A stretch of 60,425 nt of DNA from an uncultured Granulosicoccaceae bacterium (GCA_937923565.1 CALDTX010000099.1:1-60425); one strand, 5' to 3'; positions 16,749-26,213 are shown, numbered from the stretch's first letter. Notes: generated by a model not told the origin, from the sequence alone. Made by a program: numbers and translations.

Positions 16749-18772
16749 AACGAATACTTGATTCTTCTCAGCTGCTTCGTAAGTGTCCGATTTAAATGAT
16801 CTGCTTTGTCCTTGCTTAGCGGTTCAAAACGTAAGCGGATTAGCTGCAGGCCCAATTGCAATATTTTGTCGTGTTTAGAGCCTGATTGCTTGGCTGCCCG
16901 ATAAACAAATTGATGTGCGGTTTCATCGGGTAGTCGTTGTATGCCTTGCTGGTTCAGAACAGCGCAATATTTGTCCCATAGTTTTTCTACGCCCGACTTA
17001 GTTTGCCCCGAATTCCGCAGCGGTAAGCCCAGAATAAAAACGCACCATACGCCGCTAATGAGTAGCACCAATAACGTGAGGTGCCAGAGTTTCGGTTTAG
17101 GAAACCCCAGTTTTTCCCAAAGCTCTGTTTGAGAATGGTTGTTAAAGTCAACCACCATACGTTGCCACTGATGGTTAAACTTATCCATACTAAGCTGAAA
17201 GTTCTTCAGCCAGTTGGCATTGTTACGCGCCATTCGTGGAACCGGTTCGTCGTCGGGTAGTGCTGCTGCCATGCCTTGTTCAACCCGTTGTGGTGCTACG
17301 GCGGCGGTTGGATCGTAGCGTTGCCAGCGCCCGTTAATGTAAGCTTCTGTCCAGGCGTGCGCATCCGATTGTCGAACGATCATGTAGTCGCCGTTCATTT
17401 CGCCGCCAAGATAGCCGGTGACCACTCTGGCTGGAATAGAGGCTGCGCGTAGCAACACCACAAAAGCCGATGCATAGTGTTCGCAGAAGCCACGTTTTGT
17501 ACCGAATAAAAACTCATCAACAGGCGTATCGCCGAGTAGTGAAGGTTGTAAGGTGTAGTGAAAGTCTTCCTGGTTAAACCATTCAAGCACGGCATTAGCA
17601 TAAGCGGTATCCGATCTGTGTTTCTTCCTTAGTTTGTTCGCAAAAGCTTCTGTTTTAACATTCACTCCTGCGGTTTGAGTCATTAAGTCTGTTGGAGCGA
17701 AGGCCGGGCGATAAGCGCTACTCAGCGATGACTGTTGTCGATACTGCATAACAGACGACACCTTGTTTAAACTTAACAGTTGATGATCGCCAGTCAGTCT
17801 ACCGAGCACTCTTTGTTGATTGGGGTCGTCTGTGTTGCTACTTGGCAGAGTGGTAGGGTGGTCCAGTGCAAACAGCCAGTTTTGCTGATTGGGTTGTAAC
17901 GTAACCGTGTAATCGAGCGTTGTGCCCACAGACTCTGGCGGTATCACGTCAACAGATCTTTCACCTTTCTGCCATTTTCTACCGTCGAAATCGCTGAGCA
18001 CGGGTCCGCGCCAATAGCGTTGCGCAGGCGTTGGAATACCGTTTTGGAAATCGACTCGAAATGCCACGGCATCCGATAAAGACAAACTACTGATGGTGCC
18101 GGGTGCCATTGAATCGGAAAGCCCGGTTTTTGCGGTAGCATCGTCAGGTAATGACCACAAAGGGCCGGGAAGCCGAGGAAACAACAAGAATAAAAATAAG
18201 GCCAACGGTGCGCCTTGTAAAAGCAGTTTTACAACCAGCTGAATATTTTGTTGAGCTGGCCGGGCATCGCGAGGGTCGCGTACCACGGCTAAGGCATTGC
18301 CTAACGCAAACACAGCAGGCAGTGTAATGAGTGCCGATAAAAACGATTGCGAATAAAAGTATTGTGTTAACAGTAAAAAGCACGCTAAGCACATCAGCAA
18401 AACAGCGTCTGATGTTTTACGAATTTCTGCAAATTTTGCCGACACAAGAATGAACAGTAACGCCACGCACGGGTCACGGCCCAGCATATACCCAAAGTGT
18501 AGTTTTATCAGCACCGCTCCAAGTATGGCGACGACCGTCATGCCGGCAGATGACAACACAAGTTTTTTTACCAATTTAGGTAGTTTTTCTTCAAACAGTT
18601 TTAAGGCAACGACCCCGCATCCCATTATGCTTACCCATAAAGGTAAATGCAGAACATGAGGTAACTGTGCCAGCAGAATGAGTATCGCAAGTGCTCTGAT
18701 ACTGCGTGGGTTCATTGCATCGGTTTGCAGCTTTGCTGCAGCGCGTTTTTTTTTAAAGAAAGGAATATTCAC
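16745..18772 (-). CDS. TgpA-type membrane transglutaminase (DUF3488)
   Basis: 675 residues from a GTG start at 18772 that overlaps the stop of the DUF58 gene (GTGA). Six or so membrane helices occupy residues 25-200 (DUF3488), followed by a periplasmic domain with the transglutaminase triad: Cys in GFCEHYASAF, His in SDAHAWTEAY and Asp in RYDPTAAV. A final helix near 560 and a cytoplasmic tail (DUF4129-like, ending RTLTKQLRRIKYSF) complete it. The family includes essential P. aeruginosa TgpA; the substrate is unclear. Third gene of the MoxR-DUF58-TgpA operon. Confidence 0.93.
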   Translation of the reverse strand: MNIPFFKKKRAAAKLQTDAMNPRSIRALAILILLAQLPHVLHLPLWVSIMGCGVVALKLFEEKLPKLVKKLVLSSAGMTVVAILGAVLIKLHFGYMLGRDPCVALLFILVSAKFAEIRKTSDAVLLMCLACFLLLTQYFYSQSFLSALITLPAVFALGNALAVVRDPRDARPAQQNIQLVVKLLLQGAPLALFLFLLFPRLPGPLWSLPDDATAKTGLSDSMAPGTISSLSLSDAVAFRVDFQNGIPTPAQRYWRGPVLSDFDGRKWQKGERSVDVIPPESVGTTLDYTVTLQPNQQNWLFALDHPTTLPSSNTDDPNQQRVLGRLTGDHQLLSLNKVSSVMQYRQQSSLSSAYRPAFAPTDLMTQTAGVNVKTEAFANKLRKKHRSDTAYANAVLEWFNQEDFHYTLQPSLLGDTPVDEFLFGTKRGFCEHYASAFVVLLRAASIPARVVTGYLGGEMNGDYMIVRQSDAHAWTEAYINGRWQRYDPTAAVAPQRVEQGMAAALPDDEPVPRMARNNANWLKNFQLSMDKFNHQWQRMVVDFNNHSQTELWEKLGFPKPKLWHLTLLVLLISGVWCVFILGLPLRNSGQTKSGVEKLWDKYCAVLNQQGIQRLPDETAHQFVYRAAKQSGSKHDKILQLGLQLIRLRFEPLSKDKADHLNRTLTKQLRRIKYSF

Positions 18773-19734
18773 GATGCTAGTTGATACTTTGCTAAACGGC
18801 GCAATGCGTTAGTAAGATTTGCACTATCACTTTGTTCGGCAGCGCTATTGGCATTAAGCTCCAGCTGATAGTTTATGTTTTGTTTGTCTGCTTCTATTAT
18901 CCAGGCTGTTAGTCTCGAGAGCTTTTCCTCTAAATCGAACAGCTTTGTTGATTCCAGGCTTAGTACTAAGTCGCCACCGCTTGCTTCATCTTCAAAGGTT
19001 TTTACAAAAATACCCTGACCACGCGCCATTTGTTTCCAGGCAATAGCGTTCTGACTATCACCTGGCTGATAGTTTCTCAAACCGGCGATATCGCCGGATA
19101 GGCGAGCGATCGATTTATCGCCATCGCTATTCATGGCTTGTGTTGGCAGTACCGGAGCGTCAACTTCCGGCTTGGGATAAATCAGCGCCTGTGAATCTGA
19201 ATGAACATAACACCAGGTGCGCCATAAGCCTAAAGGATAGCTGCTCGTTAGCGTAATCCTTTCAATAGATTCAAAGCCTCTGGTAAGCGTGTTTTTTTGT
19301 AACTGCGCAACGCTACTGGCGTTAGCGTCAACAGCAACGGAAGTTGCGTAATATTTTGTTTTAAGTTGGATACCATACCGAGGGAGGTCGGTGGCATTAA
19401 AAACTTCGACGTCAAAAACGGCGTTTTGACCAGCAAAGCATTCTTGCGGCCTTATTTTTTTGATGCCTATGCCTGCCAAATTTTTGTAGGTGTGCAGTAA
19501 GGATGCTGCAAATAATCCTGTGAGTAGAAAACACAAGGCGTAACCGAGGTTTAATGCGTAGTTAATCGACGCCACCAGCATCAGTAACAGTGATATCAAG
19601 TAAGCAATGCCGCAGCGTGTTGGCAAAATATAAACACGCTGGTGCTCAATGGTAATAGGTAGTTCGTCGAGCGCGCGAGAACGGAACAAGCGTTGCCTGA
19701 CTTTATTGTTTACGGCGGCGGGCGTTGCGCTCAT
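18769..19734 (-). CDS. DUF58 domain protein
   Basis: 321 residues. Two membrane helices near residues 38-85 (TRCGIAYLISLLLMLVASINYALNLGYALCFLL) precede an immunoglobulin-like strand region and the DUF58 core: RNYQPGDSQNAIAWKQMARG and LVLSLESTKLFDLEEKLSRL, the latter resembling the start of a von Willebrand-type fold. Such proteins work with MoxR ATPases in maturation of membrane or metalloprotein complexes. The ATG is one base after the moxR stop and its own stop overlaps the start of the transglutaminase gene. Confidence 0.92.
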   Translation of the reverse strand: MSATPAAVNNKVRQRLFRSRALDELPITIEHQRVYILPTRCGIAYLISLLLMLVASINYALNLGYALCFLLTGLFAASLLHTYKNLAGIGIKKIRPQECFAGQNAVFDVEVFNATDLPRYGIQLKTKYYATSVAVDANASSVAQLQKNTLTRGFESIERITLTSSYPLGLWRTWCYVHSDSQALIYPKPEVDAPVLPTQAMNSDGDKSIARLSGDIAGLRNYQPGDSQNAIAWKQMARGQGIFVKTFEDEASGGDLVLSLESTKLFDLEEKLSRLTAWIIEADKQNINYQLELNANSAAEQSDSANLTNALRRLAKYQLAS

Positions 19735-19735
19735 G

Positions 19736-20665
19736 TTAGGGCTGTTTCACCTCTGCCAGTATGGCTTTTGCCGCTTGTTCCCCCGACAGTACTTGGCCGG
19801 TAAGTCTGTGCCCTGCCAATGCTGGGAAAACGGCTGCAACGTCTTCCGGTAAGACGTGGTCTCTCTTTTTGACAAAAGCGATGCTTCGTGAAAGTTTGAC
19901 TAACGCAAGTCCGGCACGCGGGCTTAAGCCAGCACTGTCTGTTCTGGACGCCGTTAGTAATGCCTGTATGTAATCGAGTACTACATCAGATACGTGAATC
20001 GATTGCACTGCCTGAATCCATTGCTGCAGTTGTCTGGGGTTTGCTACAGCGTTCATGGTCGCGATTTGCTCGCGCTTGTCGCCACTTTGCAGCAATGCTC
20101 GTTCTACCTCGGGTGCAGGGTAACCAAGGTTAAGCCCCACAAGAAAACGATCCAGTTGCGATTCAGGCAATGGATATGCACCGAGTTGATCGGTTGGATT
20201 CTGTGTTGCAATAACGAAAAAATCTTTTGGTAAAGCGCGTGTCTGGCCGTCGGCTGATACTTGACGCTCTTCCATGGCTTCAAGTAGTGCGCTTTGTGCT
20301 TTGGGCGGTGCTCGGTTGATTTCATCGGCCAGAAGTACTGATGTGAATACTGGGCCTTCCCTGAACTCAAACTGTTGAGTCTGAGAATTAAATATCGACA
20401 CGCCAACGATATCCGCGGGCAGTAAATCGTTAGTGAACTGCACTCTTTTCCATGGCAAACCTAAGCTTGCACCTAAGGCTTGGGCCAAGGTTGTTTTACC
20501 GGTGCCGGGTACGTCTTCTATTAAAAGATGCCCTTGAGCAAGAAGACACGCTACTGCAAGCTCGATTTGCCAGCGTTTGCCAAGCAATACAGATTCGAGT
20601 TGCGTGAGTACCTGATCCAGGTCGCCCAATGTGGTCAATGGGGTCGCGTGTACCTGTGTTGTCAT
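19736..20665 (-). CDS. MoxR family AAA+ ATPase
   Basis: 309 residues. Walker A is EDVPGTGKTTLAQALG, Walker B VLLADEINRAPPKAQSALLEAMEERQVS, sensor 1 FFVIATQNPTDQLGAYPLPESQLDRF and sensor 2 in LSPRAGLALVKLSRS. MoxR proteins are chaperone-like ATPases acting with VWA or DUF58 partners, here encoded directly downstream. Cytoplasmic. The 280-base region upstream is shared with the divergent DUF349 gene and contains an 8-bp inverted repeat very near the ATG. Confidence 0.94.
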   Translation of the reverse strand: MTTQVHATPLTTLGDLDQVLTQLESVLLGKRWQIELAVACLLAQGHLLIEDVPGTGKTTLAQALGASLGLPWKRVQFTNDLLPADIVGVSIFNSQTQQFEFREGPVFTSVLLADEINRAPPKAQSALLEAMEERQVSADGQTRALPKDFFVIATQNPTDQLGAYPLPESQLDRFLVGLNLGYPAPEVERALLQSGDKREQIATMNAVANPRQLQQWIQAVQSIHVSDVVLDYIQALLTASRTDSAGLSPRAGLALVKLSRSIAFVKKRDHVLPEDVAAVFPALAGHRLTGQVLSGEQAAKAILAEVKQP

Positions 20666-20671
20666 AATTGC

Positions 20672-20696
20672 CAGTAGATTGCATGAATATCTACTG
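20672..20696 (-). promoter_or_regulatory. Inverted repeat in the moxR leader
   Basis: CAGTAGAT (20672-20679) and ATCTACTG (20689-20696) form a perfect 8-bp dyad with a 9-base centre, ending 6 bases before the moxR ATG. No conventional Shine-Dalgarno site is seen between it and the ATG. It could be an operator or an RNA hairpin near the translation start. Function is an inference. Confidence 0.3.
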
Positions 20697-20904
20697 TTTA
20701 TCGGCCGAAAGCGCAGCTGCTAAGCATCGCAAACTACAGCGCAGCATCGATCAAGGGTGCCGAAGCTCAGTTTTGTGATAAAACCCTCAGAACACATCAA
20801 AACGGACTTTTGCGTAGCTAATTGTGTCCAGTTATCAATTCAACGTTAAATTCGGTTACCGGAAGCATACCGTCGAAACTATGGGGTCGTTGAATCAGCA
20901 CAGT

Positions 20905-20913
20905 TGGTATACT
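20905..20913 (+). promoter_or_regulatory. Candidate extended -10 promoter for the DUF349 gene
   Basis: TGGTATACT combines a TGn extension with TATACT, five of six matches to the sigma-70 -10 consensus, 32 bases before the ATG. No good -35 hexamer lies 16-18 bases upstream, which is usual for extended -10 promoters. Confidence 0.4.
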
Positions 20914-20945
20914 GCGAACTTTCAATACAGATTGCTTGCTAGCGC

Positions 20946-23774
20946 ATGCGTGTAACAAATTTTCTGAAATCAGATCGACTGGCCCATAAAGACCCAGACG
21001 TCCGAAGATCGGCTATCGAGGCACTCGATATGACCACTGAGGGGGCCAATCAGCAAATGCAATCGATTGCGCTTCACGATGACGAGTCGAAAGTAAGGCT
21101 AAGTGCTATTGCCAAAATAACGAGTGCCGAAAGCCTAATAGCACTTTATGCTGATGATCTAACCAATACGTCGGCGTTGCGCGATGCAGTTCTGGCTAGA
21201 TTATGCCAGCTTATGTCTGATGATCAGTTGGATACGGCTGAACTGAATCAATGCTTGCAAGCTAGCATTCCAGATGCTGCCACCCTTTTAGTAACACATA
21301 GCGCAAACAGCGACTTTCGTGCAAAGACGTTACAGCAGATAAACGACGAAACTCAATTGTTGTCAGTAATCAACAATTCGCGATTTCACGATACCAGACT
21401 CGCTGCTGCGGAAAACTTAAAAGACGACAACTTGATTCGACAGGCTGCCGCTGCTTGTCGTTCACGCGATAAAGTGGTTGCAAAATTTCTGCAACAAAAA
21501 ATTGATGAAAAAACTGCGATTGCAGAGCAACACAAACACAATGTGCAAACTGCCACCGATACGGTAGACGCGGTAGAGCAGTTAGCCACCAGTGTTTGGT
21601 CGCCTCAGTCCGAAGGAAAATTTAATGCGCTCAATGCAAAATGGAATGTGTTGGCTGATCAATATAAGCAACCCCTTAGCGCTCGGTTCGATAAGGCAAG
21701 CAACACAATAAAAGCGCAACTTGAAGAACGCGTGAAAGCGGCACAAGAACAAGCAATCCAGGAAGAGGGCACTAACACCGCTGCCATTAAGCAAAACGAA
21801 CAATTACAAAGCGACTCTGAAGCTTCCGCAGATATTAAGGCTGCTCAGCCTCAAGTTGAGATCGATCCAGCCTTAACAGAACTTATAAACGCTTTAGCGC
21901 CAGTGGCCATTGCTGATGTTCCCGGTTTTGTAACAGGTAATAGTGTACCCAACGCATCGCTAGCAGAGAAAGTTTTAGCGCACGCCTCTGCTGTTGCCGT
22001 TATGTTTGATCCACCGTATGAAGTAAACAAAGGCCGACCATCAGCGGTTGAACAGCGCATTAAACGTGTCAAAACACTGCTAGATACAGACTCCCTGTTA
22101 CCTGGCGTGCCCGTGCAGCAATGTCGTTACGTCACTGAGCTTGCCGAGCATCTAGCGCAGCTGGAAGATCGCCTTGGAAAAGCTAAACAGGAAAGTAGCG
22201 ACAGAGTTAAAGCCACGCACAAGCAGTTTGCAGCGCTAGCGGCTACTGTGAAAGAAGGCAAATGGGGGCCCGCTAGTAGCATGTTTCGTCGGCTGCATAA
22301 GAAAGTCGAAGCAATGGAGCCGGCTGAGAAAAACGTATTTGCAGACAAACTGAGTCGGGCCGAAAAAGAGCTCGATGAAATGGCCGATTGGCAAGACTTT
22401 GCTGCTAAGCCAAAGCTTGAAGCGCTGTGTGTAGAGATGGAAGCGCTGCCAGAAAACGAGCTAAAGCCAGAAGAGCTGGCCAAACGCATTAAAAAGTTAC
22501 AAGCGAATTGGAAATCTTTAGGCGTAAGTAGAGCCGCTAATGAGTTGTGGGCGCGCTTCAAAACTGCCGGTGATACAGCGTATGAGCCGTGCAAAGCTTA
22601 TTTTGAAGAAAAGCAGACAGAACGCCAACTTAAATTAGATGCCAAGCATGCTTTGTGCGAGCAGCTTAATCAGACCTACGAAAGCGCGGACTGGGAAAAT
22701 CCCGATTGGCGCAACTTACAACGTGCAGTCAACAATGCAAAGCGAGACTGGTCGCGTAACCGTGTCCCGGATCGAAAGCCCGACAGAGCATTGGAGCAGA
22801 AGTTCTCTGACGCTTTAAAGCCACTGGAAGAAAAGCTGGCTGAGCAATACGATGTTAATGCCGAGCTAAAACGCGAGTTAGTTGAAAAAGCCGAAAAGCT
22901 GGCAACGTCAGAAATAACCCAACACTCTGTTAATCAGGCGAGAAGCTTGCAAAGTGCCTGGAAGCAAGTGGGCATTATGCGCAGAAAAGATGATCAAGCG
23001 CTATGGGAACTGTTTAACGGCCACTGTAAGGTTATATACAAACATAAGCACGATACTGAAAAAGAAAAATACAAGGCCAGTATGAGCCATGTATTCAGAG
23101 CCAGAGACATCATTAAAACGTTGCGTTCCATGGCTAAGACGGCTGATATTGATGAGCCAAAGTTACAAGCATTGCAAAGCGAATTTCAGGCACTGGAGGC
23201 GTTCCCAGATAAAGATAAAAAATTCCTGTTGAAAGACTTCAGAGCGGCTATTGATGCTTGTCAAAGATCGCAAGAGAATCTTTCCAAAAAACGTGTGTTG
23301 GCTGAGAGGGACGAAATTCAAAGACGAATCGGCCTGTGTGAGCAGCTAGAAGCAGGGGTTGAATCGCCGCAACTTATCGATGCCAACCAGTTAGAAGATA
23401 TTGAACATGCTTGGGATAGCAGTGATGCACCCATTAGCCGCGACGTACTCGCGTTGTTAAGTTCACGACGTAACGCTGCTTTGGAACATCTAAAAACCGG
23501 CACTAAATATGATTACGAAAAGAATGAAGTTGCGCGTCGGGAACTGTTAATCCAAATGGAAATTCTGACAGAGAAAGAAACACCGGCTGAAGATAAAGCC
23601 CGACGCATGCAATATCAATTGTCGAATCTTACAATTGGAATGACGTCGTCAGCTGTTATTGATAAGCGGGCTGAGTTACAGGACTTACAGTTAAAGTGGT
23701 ATGCCGCTGCACCCGTTATGCAGAGCGTTAAGGATAATTTGCAATCTCGTTTTCTCAATATTATAAATAAATAG
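20946..23774 (+). CDS. Large DUF349 repeat protein
   Basis: 942 residues, acidic and lysine/glutamate-rich, no signal or membrane segment. Residues 1-180 look like HEAT-type helical repeats (DVRRSAIEALD, KVRLSAIAKI, DTRLAAAENL). From about 420 onward it has several DUF349 units, recognisable by their W-K-x-G and F-x-x-A patterns (NWKSLGVSRAANELWARFKTAG; AWKQVGIMRRKDDQALWELFNG). The architecture is long-helical, probably an extended coiled scaffold. Function is unknown; the family often neighbours RNA or surface-related genes. It is 8 bases upstream of the EAL gene, implying one transcript. Confidence 0.88.
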   Translation: MRVTNFLKSDRLAHKDPDVRRSAIEALDMTTEGANQQMQSIALHDDESKVRLSAIAKITSAESLIALYADDLTNTSALRDAVLARLCQLMSDDQLDTAELNQCLQASIPDAATLLVTHSANSDFRAKTLQQINDETQLLSVINNSRFHDTRLAAAENLKDDNLIRQAAAACRSRDKVVAKFLQQKIDEKTAIAEQHKHNVQTATDTVDAVEQLATSVWSPQSEGKFNALNAKWNVLADQYKQPLSARFDKASNTIKAQLEERVKAAQEQAIQEEGTNTAAIKQNEQLQSDSEASADIKAAQPQVEIDPALTELINALAPVAIADVPGFVTGNSVPNASLAEKVLAHASAVAVMFDPPYEVNKGRPSAVEQRIKRVKTLLDTDSLLPGVPVQQCRYVTELAEHLAQLEDRLGKAKQESSDRVKATHKQFAALAATVKEGKWGPASSMFRRLHKKVEAMEPAEKNVFADKLSRAEKELDEMADWQDFAAKPKLEALCVEMEALPENELKPEELAKRIKKLQANWKSLGVSRAANELWARFKTAGDTAYEPCKAYFEEKQTERQLKLDAKHALCEQLNQTYESADWENPDWRNLQRAVNNAKRDWSRNRVPDRKPDRALEQKFSDALKPLEEKLAEQYDVNAELKRELVEKAEKLATSEITQHSVNQARSLQSAWKQVGIMRRKDDQALWELFNGHCKVIYKHKHDTEKEKYKASMSHVFRARDIIKTLRSMAKTADIDEPKLQALQSEFQALEAFPDKDKKFLLKDFRAAIDACQRSQENLSKKRVLAERDEIQRRIGLCEQLEAGVESPQLIDANQLEDIEHAWDSSDAPISRDVLALLSSRRNAALEHLKTGTKYDYEKNEVARRELLIQMEILTEKETPAEDKARRMQYQLSNLTIGMTSSAVIDKRAELQDLQLKWYAAAPVMQSVKDNLQSRFLNIINK

Positions 23775-23782
23775 GTTGCCTC

Positions 23783-24949
23783 TTGGTTAAGCTAACTCTT
23801 CAGGCTTTGGAAAGAGCAATCGCGAACGATGAACTTGTCTTATTTTATCAACCTAAAATCAGCCTGATTACCGGCGAGGTAGTCGGTGCAGAGGCGTTAG
23901 TTCGCTGGGATGACCCGGAAAGCGAAATTATCCCACCCAATGTGTTTTTACCTTTGGCTGAGAAGTCTGGCTTATTACAGGAAATTTCACTGCGCTTACT
24001 CGACCTGGTTGTCGTTGATATTGCATCTATTCGATCCGTTAAAAGCGGGTTGTCAGTTTCAATGAATGTAGCGCCAACCGATCTTCAATCGCACACGCTT
24101 AGTAGACACATAGAGCAATACCTTCATAAAGAGCTGCTTCACGCAAACGAACTGCAAATAGAAATTACCGAAAGTGCGGTAATGGGAAATTTCGAACGCA
24201 TTCGCGACAATGTTTATGGCTTAAGCGAATTGGGTATCCAAGTGTTGATGGACGACTTCGGCACGGGTTATTCGTCTATCGACAGGCTTAGTCAGTTACC
24301 GTTTTCCGCGTTGAAACTCGATCAAGGCGTGGTTCAACGTATGGGAACGTCGCGCCAGAATTTAAACGTGGTCAAAGCCTCTTTATCGATGGCGCGTGAA
24401 CTTTCGATGACGTCCATTGCCGAAGGAGTAGAAAGTGCTGCCACTTACCATTTTCTAATGGCCAATGGCTGCTCCGAGGCGCAAGGCTTTCATATCTGTC
24501 CTCCGTTATCTCTGGCCGAGTTTAAGCAGTTTGTGGCAAAAGAGCATAACTTCAGCGGATCGCATTTGGGTTGTGTGCATCAGGCGATTCTTAATGCGCA
24601 CTATTTTAGAAAATGCCTGTTAGACCTTGTATTTTGTACACGGCACGGTACTGATGGTTGTTTGCCTTCTATCATCGACCCTGATGTGCACAAAAACGTT
24701 AAAGAAGCTCGCATTGGTAAATGGTATTTTGGGTCGGGTTGTCAGCTGCAAGGCATAGTGGAGTACAACAAACTAGAGCCCGCTATCCTTGAGCTACATA
24801 ACTTGGGTATCAGCACGTTAAGTCTTGTGCACTCTGGTGCTATTGATCATGAGAGCATTATTGCCGAGTTAAATGTAAAAACTGATAATTTAGTGGTTTT
24901 GTTGGAAAAGCTGGAAAGCACTTTGTTATTGGGTGAAAATAGTAGTTGA
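23783..24949 (+). CDS. EAL cyclic-di-GMP phosphodiesterase with degenerate CZB-like C-terminal domain
   Basis: 388 residues from a TTG start. The EAL domain (about 5-250) keeps its catalytic residues: YQPK, AEALVRW, MNVAP, IEITES, MDDFGTGYSS, LKLD and AEGVES. Active hydrolysis of cyclic-di-GMP to pGpG is expected. Residues 260-388 include ARIGKWYFGSG and LELHNLGI, which resemble the chemoreceptor zinc-binding (CZB) domain, but the ligand Cys before R-x-G-K-W is Ala309 and the second His of HxxxH is Ile343. His273 and His339 remain. The domain assignment is from motif memory. Cytoplasmic. It lies between the DUF349 and M48-TerB genes in one run. Confidence 0.85.
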   Translation: MVKLTLQALERAIANDELVLFYQPKISLITGEVVGAEALVRWDDPESEIIPPNVFLPLAEKSGLLQEISLRLLDLVVVDIASIRSVKSGLSVSMNVAPTDLQSHTLSRHIEQYLHKELLHANELQIEITESAVMGNFERIRDNVYGLSELGIQVLMDDFGTGYSSIDRLSQLPFSALKLDQGVVQRMGTSRQNLNVVKASLSMARELSMTSIAEGVESAATYHFLMANGCSEAQGFHICPPLSLAEFKQFVAKEHNFSGSHLGCVHQAILNAHYFRKCLLDLVFCTRHGTDGCLPSIIDPDVHKNVKEARIGKWYFGSGCQLQGIVEYNKLEPAILELHNLGISTLSLVHSGAIDHESIIAELNVKTDNLVVLLEKLESTLLLGENSS

Positions 24950-24968
24950 TGTAATTGGAGATTCACAG

Positions 24969-26168
24969 GTGAAAGCTGACGACTTACGTTATAGAAATGA
25001 CAAGCAACAATGCGAGGCTTTGTTGGAAGAACGCAGTGTCATCCGAGTTAACGATGCTCTTGAGAAGCAGGAAGCCGAAGGCCCTAGTGGTTTACGTCGG
25101 CGATTGCTATCGACATCGGTACGTCTAAGTCGAAAGATGGCGCCAGATATTTATAAACTCTCTGATGAATGTGTTGAACGGTTATCCATGGATATTCCGT
25201 TGGAGTTGTATGTGTACGCAAGCCCACAGTTTAATGCTATGTGCTTTAAACCTGAGGAAGGACGCTTGTTCGTTATGTTCTCGTCAAGCTTACTTGAAAG
25301 TTTCACTCCTAAAGAGTTGCAGTTTGTAATGGGCCATGAGTTTGGGCACCATGTTTATAACCATCACGCAATTCCTATTGGTTACATTGTTAAAGGTCCG
25401 CAAAGGCCAGACCCTAAACTCGCGTTACGTCTATTTGCATGGTCGAGGAATGCCGAAGTGTCAGCTGACCGAGCAGGTGCTTATTGTGCGCAAGATATGC
25501 ACTCGGTTGCCAGTGCTTTATTCAAGCTCTCATCAGGCTTAACCGGCACTGCTGTTAAATTTGACTTAGATGAGTTTCTTCAACAAGTGGACGACATGCA
25601 GGAAGAGGCGTCTGAGCCCGGTCAAGGTTCGCCACAAGGCGACTGGTTTTCCACGCACCCGTTCAGTCCATTAAGGGTAAAAGCCTTACGTTTATTTTTT
25701 CAATCGAACTTAATGAAGGAAGACGGTACTTCGTTAGATGAACTTGATGTTGGCGTGCAACGTTTAATGAGCATGATGGAGCCTAGCTATCTCGATGCTC
25801 GAACCGATGTTGCAATTGCGATGCGACACTTGTTATTCGCAGGTTCAGTGGTTGTTGCTTCTGCTGAAGATGGCGTTTCTGAAAAAGAAATAGCAGTTTT
25901 CGAACAGTTTTTCGAGAAAGGTGAATACAGCGAAAAGCTTAATGCTGAACGTATAGAGCAGCAACTACCACAACGTATCGAGCGTGTGAAAGAAAACGCA
26001 ACAGAGACGCAAAGTATGCAAGTTGTTAGAGACTTATGTGTTGTTGCTATGGCCGATGGTGATGTAAAGCCAAAAGAGCGTGATGTATTGAATCGTATTG
26101 CTGATGGTTTAGGTGTGTCGCGTACCTTTGTATGTCAAACCATTGAGCAAGAAGTAGATCCCGATTAA
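24969..26168 (+). CDS. M48 metallopeptidase with C-terminal TerB-like domain
   Basis: 399 residues from the GTG at 24969, preceded by GGAG at the right distance (24957-24960); an upstream GTG at 24933 lies inside the EAL gene and lacks this. The peptidase domain has HEFGH at 123-127 and Glu163 in NAEVSADRAG as third ligand, and WFSTHPFSPLRVKAL. From about 270 a TerB-like helical domain follows (HLLFAGSVVVASAEDGVSEKE; LCVVAMADGDVKPKERDVL). There is no signal peptide or clear membrane anchor, unlike most M48 proteins, so it may act in the cytoplasm. Third gene of the DUF349-EAL-M48 run. Confidence 0.88.
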   Translation: MKADDLRYRNDKQQCEALLEERSVIRVNDALEKQEAEGPSGLRRRLLSTSVRLSRKMAPDIYKLSDECVERLSMDIPLELYVYASPQFNAMCFKPEEGRLFVMFSSSLLESFTPKELQFVMGHEFGHHVYNHHAIPIGYIVKGPQRPDPKLALRLFAWSRNAEVSADRAGAYCAQDMHSVASALFKLSSGLTGTAVKFDLDEFLQQVDDMQEEASEPGQGSPQGDWFSTHPFSPLRVKALRLFFQSNLMKEDGTSLDELDVGVQRLMSMMEPSYLDARTDVAIAMRHLLFAGSVVVASAEDGVSEKEIAVFEQFFEKGEYSEKLNAERIEQQLPQRIERVKENATETQSMQVVRDLCVVAMADGDVKPKERDVLNRIADGLGVSRTFVCQTIEQEVDPD

Positions 26169-26196
26169 CAATTAATATATGTTGTACTTATGCGCA

Positions 26197-26213
26197 TGCA
26201 CTCATGCGGTGCA
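26197..26213 (+). promoter_or_regulatory. Putative NtrC-binding site upstream of amtB
   Basis: TGCACT-CATGC-GGTGCA is a 17-base dyad that fits the NtrC enhancer consensus TGCACC-N5-GGTGCA with one changed base. It lies 209 bases before the amtB start, a normal distance for an NtrC enhancer. A partial copy of the left half (TGCACTCATG) recurs at 26364-26373. I could not find a convincing sigma-54 -24/-12 element between these sites and the gene. Confidence 0.55.

Noticed and set aside
22127-22594. A 155-codon open frame antisense to the DUF349 gene.
   Set aside because: Serine- and alanine-rich shadow of the lysine/glutamate-rich coding strand; no ribosome site or homology.
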